In this document: positions 35,625 to 44,666 of the stretch, piece after piece
How positions within the stretch are numbered: position 1 is the stretch's first letter
Layout: each line of letters opens with the position of its first letter
NCBI GenBank assembly: GCA_017504655.1
Contig: JAFVQT010000028.1
Span: 47,537-111,536 of the forward strand
Reading direction: 5' to 3'
From: Clostridia bacterium
GTDB lineage: Bacteria; Bacillota; Clostridia; Christensenellales; Borkfalkiaceae
DNA length: 64,000 nt
The notes under the pieces: generated by a model
What the model was told of the DNA's origin: nothing
Seen by the model: the letters and a program-made list of their open reading frames with translations, nothing else
The model's database searches: none
Program-made: the position numbers and the translations under genes

Positions 35625-37637
35625 ATGAAAATAACCGAAATTAAAGGCATAAGCGACAAAAGAGCAAGTGATTTATTAAAGCTTGGCATAGACACGCCCG
35701 AAAAATTAATAAGGCATTTCCCCAAAAACTACCTCGATTTAACAAACGTCGTTCCGCTTAACCGATGCTACAACAACGAAATGGTGCTGACAAGCGGTGT
35801 CATTATGACTGCGCCGAGAGTTTTTACCACGTCAAGAAGGCTCAAGTGTGTCAGGGTTGCAGTAGAGCAGGGAATGCGCGGATTTACTGCAATCTGGTTT
35901 AACTCGCAGTACGTTTTAAGCAAGCTAAAGCCGGGTGTGGAATACCTTTTTTACGGCAGAGTCAGATGCGATTTCGGTGGAATAACACTCACAAATCCCA
36001 CGTTTGAGGAGGTTGATAACAACACTCGTTTAAAGGGAATCGTGCCTGTTTACCCTCTCAAGGGTAACTTAAGTCAACGCGGTATGAGAGATATTGCTTT
36101 AAATGCGCTTTCACAGCTTGACGTAGAGTCTGTCATCCCGTATAAAATTCAACAAAAATATAACCTGCAATCGCTAAAAAAATCTTATTTTGACGTGCAT
36201 GCTCCAAAGGATTTCGTAAGCCAAAGGCTGGGTGCCGAGAGAATTGCAATAGAGGAATATTTTACCTTAATTTCGGCGTTTAAGCTGATTAAGGGCGACC
36301 GTCAACAAATAAGAATCAACAATTACGCCTGCAAGGCTCAGGATATCAGGGATTTCATAAAAAGATTCGGCTTTGAGTTTACCGATGGGCAAAAGAAAGC
36401 AGTCAACGAGATTTATACTGACTTAACGGGCGCGAAATCTATGAACAGACTGCTTCAAGGTGACGTAGGTAGCGGTAAAACGGCAGTTGCGCTATGCGCT
36501 ATTTATATTGCCGTTAAAAGCGGATATCAGGCAGTAATGCTTGCTCCTACCGAGATTTTGGCAGAACAAAATTTCAAGATAATCCAAAGGCTTTTTCCCG
36601 ATTTTGAAAGTGTATTTTTAAGTGGCTCTACTAAGGCGCAGCAAAAGCGAGAGATAAAAAAAGATATTAAAGAGGGCAGAGCTAAAATCGTAGTTGGCAC
36701 GCACGCAGTAATTCAGGGCGACGTAGAATTTTATAATCTTTCTATGTGCGTTTGTGACGAGCAGCACCGTTTTGGAGTTGAGCAGAGAAGCTCGCTCGTT
36801 GCAAAGGGCATTATACCCGACGTTTTGGTTATGAGCGCTACGCCTATTCCACGTACTCTTTCGTTAATTTTTTACGGGGATTTAGACGTTACCGAAATTA
36901 CCGATAAGCCTAAAAACAGACTTCCCGTTGCAACTTTCGTCGTACCTGAAAGAAAGTATGACGGCATGCTGAAATTTGTTGAGCAAACGGTCAAAGAGGG
37001 CAGGCAGGTGTTCTGCGTTTGTCCTAAAATAGAGGGTGATGACGAGGGTACGGTAATGAGTGTTACCGAGCTTTTCGACGAGCTTTCAAGAGCGCTTGGC
37101 GAGGTAAGGGTGTCGCTTTTGCACGGCAAGATGAAGGACTCTGAAAAAGCCCAAATTATGCAGGATTTTAAGGATAAAAAGTCAGACCTTCTCGTGTCTA
37201 CGACAGTAGTTGAGGTTGGTATAGACGTTCCAAACGCTACCGTTATGATAATTTATAATGCAGAGAGATTCGGGCTTTCTCAGCTACACCAGTTAAGGGG
37301 TAGAGTTGGCAGAGGTGGAGAGAAGAGCTATTGCTTTTTATATTCGTCTACAGACGATAGCAAGGCTGTCGAAAGACTTAACGTTCTGTGCGAAAATGCT
37401 GACGGCTTTAAGATTGCCGAAAAGGACTTCGACATGCGAGGCAGCGGTGATTTTATGGGCACGAGGCAAAGTGGAAAGTTCTTTAACGAGCTTGGCAATC
37501 TGAGCTATTCTTCCTCGGTTATCTTTTTTGCAAAAAGGATTTGCGACGAGGTTTTTACCTCGCCGGAGGATATTTCGTCAATCAGGGGCGTCGCGTTGGA
37601 AAAATACGAAAGACTAAAGGACGTAACTATGAATTAA
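35625..37637 (+). CDS. recG: ATP-dependent DNA helicase RecG
   Basis: 670 aa branch-migration helicase that remodels stalled replication forks and Holliday junctions. The wedge/OB domain is at about residues 1-230. The helicase core has Walker A GDVGSGKTAVALCA, DExH-like CDEQHRFGVEQR, motif III SATPIPRTL, and motif VI QLHQLRGRVGRGG. AAGGAGG precedes the ATG. It lies downstream of the DAK2 gene, as in many Bacillota. Slightly shorter than E. coli RecG (693 aa) but complete. Confidence 0.97.
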   Translation: MKITEIKGISDKRASDLLKLGIDTPEKLIRHFPKNYLDLTNVVPLNRCYNNEMVLTSGVIMTAPRVFTTSRRLKCVRVAVEQGMRGFTAIWFNSQYVLSKLKPGVEYLFYGRVRCDFGGITLTNPTFEEVDNNTRLKGIVPVYPLKGNLSQRGMRDIALNALSQLDVESVIPYKIQQKYNLQSLKKSYFDVHAPKDFVSQRLGAERIAIEEYFTLISAFKLIKGDRQQIRINNYACKAQDIRDFIKRFGFEFTDGQKKAVNEIYTDLTGAKSMNRLLQGDVGSGKTAVALCAIYIAVKSGYQAVMLAPTEILAEQNFKIIQRLFPDFESVFLSGSTKAQQKREIKKDIKEGRAKIVVGTHAVIQGDVEFYNLSMCVCDEQHRFGVEQRSSLVAKGIIPDVLVMSATPIPRTLSLIFYGDLDVTEITDKPKNRLPVATFVVPERKYDGMLKFVEQTVKEGRQVFCVCPKIEGDDEGTVMSVTELFDELSRALGEVRVSLLHGKMKDSEKAQIMQDFKDKKSDLLVSTTVVEVGIDVPNATVMIIYNAERFGLSQLHQLRGRVGRGGEKSYCFLYSSTDDSKAVERLNVLCENADGFKIAEKDFDMRGSGDFMGTRQSGKFFNELGNLSYSSSVIFFAKRICDEVFTSPEDISSIRGVALEKYERLKDVTMN

Positions 37638-37650
37638 CAAACAACTTGAA

Positions 37651-37689
37651 AGACAGACTGTTTTGCGCAGAGCGAGGCAGTCTTTTTGT
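37651..37689 (+). terminator. Terminator after recG
   Basis: AGACTG / CAGTCT with extra outer A-T pairs, around a GC-containing loop, followed by TTTTTG. Between here and the promoter at 37953 I see no gene or clear structure. Confidence 0.65.
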
Positions 37690-37952
37690 TTGGAAAATTT
37701 ACGCAATAAGAGAAAAATTTTTAATTAAAGTGGGGTTGTGGTTTGTTGAATAATCAACTTATACGCTAACTTTTGAAGACTGAGAGGTGGTGTTAAAGGA
37801 AAGAAAAAGCAAGTTGAGCGGGTTGATGATGAAAATTTATAGGAAAATTTATACCTGCAAATGGGATGTTTTTACAAAAAACACAAAGCAGAATGCTAAA
37901 ACTCGCTAAAATCCCTTAAATTTTAAAAAAATTTAAAACAATTGATTTTTAA

Positions 37953-37981
37953 TTGATAATAAGAACCGTTTGTGCTATAAT
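37953..37981 (+). promoter_or_regulatory. Promoter of the polysaccharide operon
   Basis: TTGATA (37953-37958), a 17-base spacer, TATAAT (37976-37981). No other clear promoter interrupts the next 16.6 kb of same-strand, closely spaced genes. Confidence 0.75.
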
Positions 37982-38007
37982 GTTATTAAGTATAGCTATA
38001 CAATAAT

Positions 38008-38034
38008 ATCGTGCGCGTGCATAATGCGCGCGAT
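38008..38034 (+). promoter_or_regulatory. GC-rich 5' hairpin of the polysaccharide mRNA
   Basis: ATCGTGCGCGT - GCATA - ATGCGCGCGAT, an 11-bp stem with two G-U pairs, about 20 bases after the predicted transcription start and with no T-run after it. It could stabilise the long message or be a recognition site for a processive antiterminator. Confidence 0.6.
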
Positions 38035-38061
38035 AAATCCAAAACAGTAGAGGAAAACATT

Positions 38062-39264
38062 ATGGTTGTAAAATTCTCACCGCCTGACGTATCAGAGCTT
38101 GAAATTAAGTACGTATCCGAGGCATTGGCTTCGGGGTGGATTACTACGGGACCAAAGGTAAAAGAACTTGAGAGAAGAATTGCAGAATATTGCGGTGTAG
38201 CTAAGGCTGTGTGCCTTAACTCTCAAACGGCATGCGCAGAAATGGCGTTGCATCTTTTAGAGATTGGCCCGGGTGATGAGGTTATAACAACAGCGTACAC
38301 TTATACTGCTTCAGCGTCGGTTATTTGCCATGTCGGAGCAACCCCGGTTCTGGTCGATATTCAACCCGATTGCTTAGAAATGGATTACGAGGCTTTAGAA
38401 AAAGCCATAACACCAAGGACAAAAGCGATAATTCCCGTTGATCTTGGTGGAGTGCCTTGTAACTACGATAAGCTTTTTGAAATCGTTGAAAGAAAGAAGC
38501 ATTTACACGTTGCTTCTTCCGAATTACAAAGGGCTATTGGCAGAGTTGCTGTTTTGGCAGATACTGCTCATGCTTTCGGTGCTTCCAGAAAGGGTAAAAT
38601 GCTTGGATCTGTTGCAGATTTCTCGTCTTTTTCTTTCCACGCAGTAAAGAACTTGACCACAGCAGAGGGCGGAGCGCTTATGTGGAGAAAGATTGACGGA
38701 GTTGACGATGAGGACATTTATAAAAAAGTGCAACTCTTATCTTTGCACGGTCAAAATAAAGACGCTTTGGCTAAAACTAAGCTTGGCGCATGGGAATATG
38801 ACGTTATCGGCACGTGGTACAAGTGTAATATGACGGACATTATGGGCGCTATGGGACTTGCACAGTTTGAGAGATATCCTAATATGCTTGCAAGAAGAAA
38901 GGAAATTATTGCAAAATACGACTCGGCCTTCCGACCTGTTGGTATTAAAACACTCGAGCATTATACAGACGAGTACGAGTCTTCGGGTCACTTATACATA
39001 ACGAGAGTACCCGGCATTGATTATGAAACCAGAGGTAGAATTATAGACGAGATGGGCGAAAGAGGTATTGCTTGCAACGTTCATTACAAGCCACTTCCAA
39101 TGCACACGGCTTATAAGAAGCTTGGATTTGATATAGCAAATTATCCAAATGCTTATAAATTTTTTGAAAACGAAATAACGTTACCGCTTCATACCTGTCT
39201 TACAGACGAAGAGGTAGAGTACGTTATTAAAAATTACGTAGAGGTTGTTAAAAAGTATATCTGA
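38062..39264 (+). CDS. DegT/DnrJ/EryC1 family sugar aminotransferase
   Basis: 400 aa PLP enzyme that transaminates a keto-sugar nucleotide, typically giving a 4-amino-4,6-dideoxy sugar. I place the start at ATG 38062 (AGAGGAAA before it), not at the earlier in-frame codon in the 5' hairpin. The PLP lysine is in SFSFHAVKNLTTAEGG; the cofactor region includes DTAHAFGASRKGKMLG. An internal stretch KKHLHVASSELQRAIGR is slightly unusual. No 4,6-dehydratase is in this operon to make its substrate, so that step is encoded elsewhere. Its stop overlaps the next ATG. Confidence 0.9.
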   Translation: MVVKFSPPDVSELEIKYVSEALASGWITTGPKVKELERRIAEYCGVAKAVCLNSQTACAEMALHLLEIGPGDEVITTAYTYTASASVICHVGATPVLVDIQPDCLEMDYEALEKAITPRTKAIIPVDLGGVPCNYDKLFEIVERKKHLHVASSELQRAIGRVAVLADTAHAFGASRKGKMLGSVADFSSFSFHAVKNLTTAEGGALMWRKIDGVDDEDIYKKVQLLSLHGQNKDALAKTKLGAWEYDVIGTWYKCNMTDIMGAMGLAQFERYPNMLARRKEIIAKYDSAFRPVGIKTLEHYTDEYESSGHLYITRVPGIDYETRGRIIDEMGERGIACNVHYKPLPMHTAYKKLGFDIANYPNAYKFFENEITLPLHTCLTDEEVEYVIKNYVEVVKKYI

Positions 39265-40007
39265 TGCGCTTGGTTAAATGGGAAAAGCTTCCTACGGAAA
39301 TGCAGACGGAGGAGGTTAGAAAATATTACGACATCCTAAAAAAGAAAAGGCTAGGGCTTTTTTTTAAGAGGCTTTTTGATATAGTAGTTTCGCTTACGCT
39401 ACTGCTTATCCTGAGCCCTGTTTTCTTAATTTTGGCAATTGCTATCAAAATAGATTCGAAAGGTCCCGTGTTTTTCAGGCAGGAAAGAATAACGCAGTAC
39501 GGCAAAAAATTTAGAATTTTTAAATTTAGATCAATGGTGGCAAACGCTTCAAAAATGGGCAGTGAGGTGACCGTTAAAAACGATATGAGAATTACGCGTA
39601 TGGGTAAGATTATCCGTAAGTGTAGGCTTGATGAAATCAGCCAGCTTATAGACGTTTTTAGGGGTAAAATGACGTTTGTGGGTACTCGTCCCGAGGTGGA
39701 AAAGTACGTTAAGGCGTACACCCCCGAAATGATGGCTACGCTACTGCTTCCTGCGGGTATTACGTCTGAGTGTAGTATTTTGTATAAAGACGAGGACGAG
39801 CTTTTAAATGCGTCTAGCGACGTAGACAAGACTTACGTAGAAGAGGTTTTGCCCGGCAAGATGTATTACAATTTGAAGTCTGTTGAAAATTTCAGTTTTT
39901 TCAGAGATATAAGAACTATGTTTAGAACGGTCTTTGCAGTACTCGGTAAAAAATACGAGGGCGACTACAAAAAAGAAGACCAAGTAAAAGAAAACGAGGA
40001 TAAATAG
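39264..40007 (+). CDS. Initiating sugar-phosphate transferase (PglC/WcaJ family)
   Basis: 247 aa. It transfers a sugar-1-phosphate to undecaprenyl phosphate, the first lipid-linked step of the polymer. One hydrophobic helix (about residues 40-60, FDIVVSLTLLLILSPVFLI) is followed by the bacterial sugar-transferase core: GPVFFRQERITQYGKKF, FKFRSMV, and DEISQLIDVFRGKMTFVGTR with the Asp-Glu pair. The short form lacks the extra N-terminal membrane domain of WcaJ and is like PglC. With the preceding aminotransferase this suggests an amino-sugar primer. Confidence 0.92.
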   Translation: MRLVKWEKLPTEMQTEEVRKYYDILKKKRLGLFFKRLFDIVVSLTLLLILSPVFLILAIAIKIDSKGPVFFRQERITQYGKKFRIFKFRSMVANASKMGSEVTVKNDMRITRMGKIIRKCRLDEISQLIDVFRGKMTFVGTRPEVEKYVKAYTPEMMATLLLPAGITSECSILYKDEDELLNASSDVDKTYVEEVLPGKMYYNLKSVENFSFFRDIRTMFRTVFAVLGKKYEGDYKKEDQVKENEDK

Positions 40008-40018
40008 TTAGGTGTGTT

Positions 40019-41296
40019 ATGAATATTTGGTATTTGCATCATTATGCAACCCCAAGTAGTATCGCGGGGCTTCATCGTCCGTTTGAGTTTGGAAAGTATT
40101 TTTTAGAAGAAGGAAATAAGCTTACTGTTTTTAGTTCTTCCTACTTGCATTACGCAGATAAAAACATGATTACAGACGAAAAGGGATTGTATATCGAAAA
40201 GAATTATGACGGAATAGACACTGTTTTTGTTAAAACGTGTGGTTATGGGTCTGGAGTGCAAAGAGTTAAAAATATGGCTCAATTTTACTTAAGGCTTAAA
40301 AAGGTTGCCCGTGCGTATTTAAAAACCCACGACAAGCCAGATGTTATAATAGCTTCCAGTCCCCATCCCTTAACGATGATGGCAGGCTTAAAAATCGCTA
40401 AGAAATTGGGCGTGCCGTGTATTTGCGAGGTGAGAGATTTTTGGCCTGAGGTATTTTTTACCGGGGGAAAGCTAAAAGAAAAAGGTCTTATAGGTAGAAT
40501 ATTATTAGCCGGCGAAAAAAGTATATACAAAAGAAGTGATGCTTTAGTATTCTTAAAAGAAGGCGACCATACCTACATTGATGAGCATAAGTGGGGCTTA
40601 GAAGACGGCGGACCTATAAATAAGGCAAAGTGCTTTTACATAAATAATGGTGTGGACGTTAAAAAATTTGATTTGAGAAAGGAAGAAAATCAAGTTGCGG
40701 ATGATGATCTGGACGATAGTATCTTTAGCGTAGTTTATTGTGGGGCAATAAGACCTGTCAATAACGTAGGTCTTTTATTGGATGCTGCCAAGCACGTAGA
40801 TAAAGACGTTAGGATTTTGATTTATGGCAACGGGAACTGCGTTGACGAGCTTAAAGAGAGAATTAACAAAGAGAATTTGACCGCTGTCAAAATGAAAGGG
40901 TATATCGATAATAAATTTATACCGTACGTTTTAAGTAAGTCAAAGGTAAACGTATTAAACTACTCAGCGGAGAAATACAATTGGTCAAGAGGAAATAGCT
41001 CAAACAAAATGTTTGAGTATCTTGCCAGCGGAAAGCCTATAATATCGACTGTAAAAATGGGCTACGATATATTAGAAGCTAATTCATGTGGGCTTTCTAC
41101 CGAGAAGTGCGATGGCGAAAATATCGCCAAGCTTATAAATCAAATTAAAAACTTATCAAGTCAAGAATATGATCAAATGTGTGTAAACGCAAGGAAAGTT
41201 GCTTTAGAATACGACATGCCTATTCTTGCGAAAAAATATTTAACGGCAATACAAAGCGTTGAACAAAAATACAAAGAAAAAGGAGAAAAGAAATGA
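40019..41296 (+). CDS. Glycosyltransferase family 4 (WbuB-like)
   Basis: 425 aa, GT-B fold. It starts MNIWYLHHYATPSSIAGLHR, a beginning typical of WbuB-type transferases, and has the donor-site segment SNKMFEYLASGKPIISTVKM near residue 325. EVRDFWPEVFFTGGKLKEKG is also family-typical. A weak Shine-Dalgarno (TTAGGTG) precedes it. Its stop overlaps the wecC start by four bases. It probably adds the second sugar onto the lipid-linked primer. Confidence 0.85.
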   Translation: MNIWYLHHYATPSSIAGLHRPFEFGKYFLEEGNKLTVFSSSYLHYADKNMITDEKGLYIEKNYDGIDTVFVKTCGYGSGVQRVKNMAQFYLRLKKVARAYLKTHDKPDVIIASSPHPLTMMAGLKIAKKLGVPCICEVRDFWPEVFFTGGKLKEKGLIGRILLAGEKSIYKRSDALVFLKEGDHTYIDEHKWGLEDGGPINKAKCFYINNGVDVKKFDLRKEENQVADDDLDDSIFSVVYCGAIRPVNNVGLLLDAAKHVDKDVRILIYGNGNCVDELKERINKENLTAVKMKGYIDNKFIPYVLSKSKVNVLNYSAEKYNWSRGNSSNKMFEYLASGKPIISTVKMGYDILEANSCGLSTEKCDGENIAKLINQIKNLSSQEYDQMCVNARKVALEYDMPILAKKYLTAIQSVEQKYKEKGEKK

Positions 41297-42513
41297 TTAA
41301 CGTTATTGGACTTGGATACATAGGTCTTCCTACTGCATTAATGCTCGCATCTCATGGTATCGAAGTTATTGGAACAGATTACAATAAGGATTTAGTAGCA
41401 ACCTTAAACGCAGGGAAAACTACGTTTAAAGAAAAAGGTCTTGATGAGCTTTTTGAGGATGCTGTAAAAGGTGGAATTAAATTTACCACTGAATATCAAG
41501 TAACGGACGTTTATATTGTTTCAGTTCCTACCCCTTATGATAAATTCAGTAAAAAAGTTGATGCGTGCTACGTAGTATCTGCAATCAAGTCTGTTATGGC
41601 AGTTTGCCCTAAGGGTGCGACTGTCGTAATTGAATCGACTGTTTCTCCGGGCACCATTGATAAATACGTTCGTCCTGTAATAGAGGAAAACGGTTTTGTG
41701 ATTGGAAAAGACCTTAATTTAGTTCATGCTCCGGAGCGTATTATACCCGGTAATATGGTATATGAGCTTTTGCACAATAATCGTACAATCGGCGCAGATG
41801 ACAAGACTGTTGGTGAAAAGATTAAAGACATGTACGCTTCTTTCTGTCAAGGAGATATAGTTGTTACAGATATCAGAACAGCAGAAATGACTAAGGTTGT
41901 AGAAAATACTTTCCGTGCCGTTAATATTGCCTTTGCAAATGAGCTTGCTAAAATTTGTCGTCACGACAATATGGACGTTTATGAAATCATTAAGATTTGT
42001 AACATGCATCCAAGAGTAAACATTCTTCAGCCCGGTCCTGGCGTAGGTGGACACTGCATTTCTGTTGACCCATGGTTCTTAGTAGGCGATTATCCAAGCT
42101 TGGCTAAGGTTATAGATGAATCTATGAAAACTAACGACGGAATGCCTGATTTTGTTTTAAACCGTATATATGAAATTATGAAAGAAAGTGGAATTACCGA
42201 CGTTTCAAGGGTTGGGCTTTACGGACTTTCTTATAAAGAAAACGTTGATGATCCAAGAGAATCACCAACAATTCAACTTCTTGAAAGTCAAGCAAGACAC
42301 CTTGCTCCACCGATTAAGTCATATGATCCGTATTTTGAGAAGGATATAGTCCCTAACCAATATCATGATTTTGATAAATTCTTAGAAGATACCGATCTCG
42401 TTGTAATTATGGTAAATCACGACCAAATTAAGCAAAATATAGACAAGCTTAAGGGTAAGGTTGTTTTTGATACCCGTAAGTGTTGCGATTTACCCGGAAC
42501 ACATAGGCTTTAA
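41293..42513 (+). CDS. wecC: UDP-N-acetyl-D-mannosamine dehydrogenase
   Basis: 406 aa. It oxidises UDP-ManNAc with two NAD to UDP-ManNAcA. The Rossmann start is VIGLGYIGLPTALMLASHG; the catalytic Cys is in PGVGGHCISVDPWFLVGDYP, whose DPWFL continuation is diagnostic of the WecC branch. The C-terminal domain has GLYGLSYKENVDDPRESPTI. It is adjacent to wecB, which makes its substrate. It provides an activated uronic acid, and so a free carboxyl group in the polymer. Confidence 0.93.
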   Translation: MINVIGLGYIGLPTALMLASHGIEVIGTDYNKDLVATLNAGKTTFKEKGLDELFEDAVKGGIKFTTEYQVTDVYIVSVPTPYDKFSKKVDACYVVSAIKSVMAVCPKGATVVIESTVSPGTIDKYVRPVIEENGFVIGKDLNLVHAPERIIPGNMVYELLHNNRTIGADDKTVGEKIKDMYASFCQGDIVVTDIRTAEMTKVVENTFRAVNIAFANELAKICRHDNMDVYEIIKICNMHPRVNILQPGPGVGGHCISVDPWFLVGDYPSLAKVIDESMKTNDGMPDFVLNRIYEIMKESGITDVSRVGLYGLSYKENVDDPRESPTIQLLESQARHLAPPIKSYDPYFEKDIVPNQYHDFDKFLEDTDLVVIMVNHDQIKQNIDKLKGKVVFDTRKCCDLPGTHRL

Positions 42514-42533
42514 TATAATACAGGGAGATTATC

Positions 42534-43625
42534 ATGAAGAAAGTAATGCTTGTTTTTGGCACGCGCCCAGAAGCGATTAAAATGTGCCCACTTGTAAACG
42601 AGTTGAAATCCAGAAAAACGATTGATACAAAGGTGTGTGTAACCGGTCAGCACAGACAAATGCTTGACCAAGTTTTAGACGTGTTTGGTGTTGTTCCTGA
42701 TTACGATTTATCAATTATGAAAGACAAGCAGACGCTGTTTGATATAACGACGAATATTTTAAACGGGATAAAAGGCGTTTTGGAAATTGAAAAGCCGGAC
42801 GTTGTTTTAGTTCATGGCGATACTTCTACGACCTTTGTTACGGCGCTGGCCTGCTTCTATTTGCAAATTCCTGTTGGACACGTAGAAGCAGGGCTTAGAA
42901 CTTACGATATTTACAGCCCGTGGCCCGAAGAGTTTAACAGACAAGCCGTATCTATAATAAGCAAGTACAACTTTGCGCCAACCGAACTCAGCAAGAACAA
43001 TCTTTTAAGAGAAGGTAAGGTTGAAGATAGTATTTACATTACGGGCAATACGGCTATAGACGCGTTAAAGACGACTGTCAGAGCGGAGTATTCTCATCCC
43101 GAGCTTGATTGGGCAGAGGGAAGCAGACTTATAATGATTACTGCTCACAGAAGAGAAAATCTTGGCGAGCCAATGCACAATATGTTTAGGGCGATAAGAA
43201 GGGTTATGGAAGAGCATCCCGACGTAAAGGCTATTTATCCTATACATATGAATCCCGTTGTCAGACAAGCCGCAGACGAAGAGCTTGGTGGGCTTGATAG
43301 GGTGCGTATTATAGAGCCTCTTGAGGTTTTGGATTTTCACAATTTTTTAGCGAAGAGTTATATGATTTTGACGGATTCGGGTGGAATTCAGGAGGAAGCT
43401 CCTTCTCTTGGTAAGCCTGTTTTGGTTATGAGAGATACAACTGAAAGACCGGAAGGCATCAAGGCAGGCACGTTAAAGCTTGTTGGTACGGATGAAGAGG
43501 TTATCTACAAAAACTTTAAGCTTTTATTAGAGGACAAGTCTGCATACGAGGCTATGTCAAAGGCAAGTAATCCATACGGCGATGGATTTGCATGTAAACG
43601 TATAGCGGATATTTTGGAGAGATAA
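42534..43625 (+). CDS. wecB: UDP-N-acetylglucosamine 2-epimerase (non-hydrolysing)
   Basis: 363 aa. It interconverts UDP-GlcNAc and UDP-ManNAc. The start KVMLVFGTRPEAIKMCPLV is the family signature; VHGDTSTTFVTALACFYLQI, GHVEAGLRT and TDSGGIQEEAPSLGKPVL follow. GGGAG precedes the ATG. It forms a pair with wecC. The stop overlaps the next gene start by one base. Confidence 0.95.
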   Translation: MKKVMLVFGTRPEAIKMCPLVNELKSRKTIDTKVCVTGQHRQMLDQVLDVFGVVPDYDLSIMKDKQTLFDITTNILNGIKGVLEIEKPDVVLVHGDTSTTFVTALACFYLQIPVGHVEAGLRTYDIYSPWPEEFNRQAVSIISKYNFAPTELSKNNLLREGKVEDSIYITGNTAIDALKTTVRAEYSHPELDWAEGSRLIMITAHRRENLGEPMHNMFRAIRRVMEEHPDVKAIYPIHMNPVVRQAADEELGGLDRVRIIEPLEVLDFHNFLAKSYMILTDSGGIQEEAPSLGKPVLVMRDTTERPEGIKAGTLKLVGTDEEVIYKNFKLLLEDKSAYEAMSKASNPYGDGFACKRIADILER

Positions 43626-44662
43626 TGAAGAAAGTAACTGTATTTGGGCATTTTGGTTTTGGTCAAGACCTTGCAAATGGGCAAACGATAAAAACTAAAA
43701 TTGTTACTGCAGAAATTGAAAAATGTGTAGGCGTAGAGCAAGTAGAAAAAATTGATACAGTAGGTGGAGTAAAGGCTTTACCTAAGTTGTTTTTTAAATG
43801 CGTAAAAGCTTTAAAAAGGAGTAGAAATGTAATTATTTTACCCGCGCATAACGGTGTAAAGTTTTTTGTTCCCGTCCTTACTTTTTTTAATAAATTTTTC
43901 AAAAGAAAGCTTTTTTACGTCGTAATAGGAGGCTGGCTATCTGACTATCTGAACGATAGGAAAGGGCTTGAAAAAAAACTCAAAAAGTTCAACTGCATCT
44001 TTGTTGAAACCAGTGTTATGAAACAAGCGTTAGAGAAGAGGGGTTTTAAAAATATTAAAGTTATGCCAAACTGCAAAGAACTAGATATTTTATCGAAAGA
44101 CCAAATGCTCAAGGAGGCTGAATTTCCATTAAAACTGTGTACTTTTTCACGAGTAAATAGGCAAAAGGGTATAGAAGATGCCGTGATGGCGGTTGAAAAA
44201 ATCAACGAAAGTTACGGAAAAGAAATTTTGTTGCTTGATATTTACGGCAATATTGATGCTGGAGAAAATGATTGGTTTGAATCCCTTCAAAAGAATTTCA
44301 AGCCGTTTGTCAAATATGGCGGAGTTGTAGATTTTAATAATAGCGTATGCGTTTTAAAAAACTATTACGCTTTATTGTTTCCTACCAAATACTATACCGA
44401 AGGTGTGCCCGGAACTATAATTGACGCATACGCTGCGGGGGTTCCGGTTATATCCTCTAAGTGGGAAAGTTTTGAAGATGTAGTGGACGATGGCGTTACG
44501 GGAATAGGGTATGAATTTGACAACTTTTCAAAGTTGGTTCAATCAATAGAAATAGCGGTTGAAAATAAAGAAAAGTGGTTGGAAATGAAAATTAATTGTC
44601 TAGACAAGGCAAAAGAGTTTTCCCCTGAAGGCGTGTTGCGTTGTTTAATTAGTGAACTTTAG
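43625..44662 (+). CDS. Glycosyltransferase, GT-B type
   Basis: 345 aa. The C-terminal half has the retaining GT-B donor site TEGVPGTIIDAYAAGVPVIS (about residues 258-277) and VVDDGVTGIGYEF. The N-terminal half is divergent. Base composition becomes AT-rich here, as is common for the variable centre of polysaccharide clusters. Acceptor and donor cannot be inferred. Confidence 0.8.
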   Translation: MKKVTVFGHFGFGQDLANGQTIKTKIVTAEIEKCVGVEQVEKIDTVGGVKALPKLFFKCVKALKRSRNVIILPAHNGVKFFVPVLTFFNKFFKRKLFYVVIGGWLSDYLNDRKGLEKKLKKFNCIFVETSVMKQALEKRGFKNIKVMPNCKELDILSKDQMLKEAEFPLKLCTFSRVNRQKGIEDAVMAVEKINESYGKEILLLDIYGNIDAGENDWFESLQKNFKPFVKYGGVVDFNNSVCVLKNYYALLFPTKYYTEGVPGTIIDAYAAGVPVISSKWESFEDVVDDGVTGIGYEFDNFSKLVQSIEIAVENKEKWLEMKINCLDKAKEFSPEGVLRCLISEL

Positions 44663-44666
44663 TAAA

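Noticed and set aside
37541..37753. Small ORF at the end of recG and in the following gap
   Set aside because: It overlaps recG in another frame, crosses the terminator and has no ribosome site.
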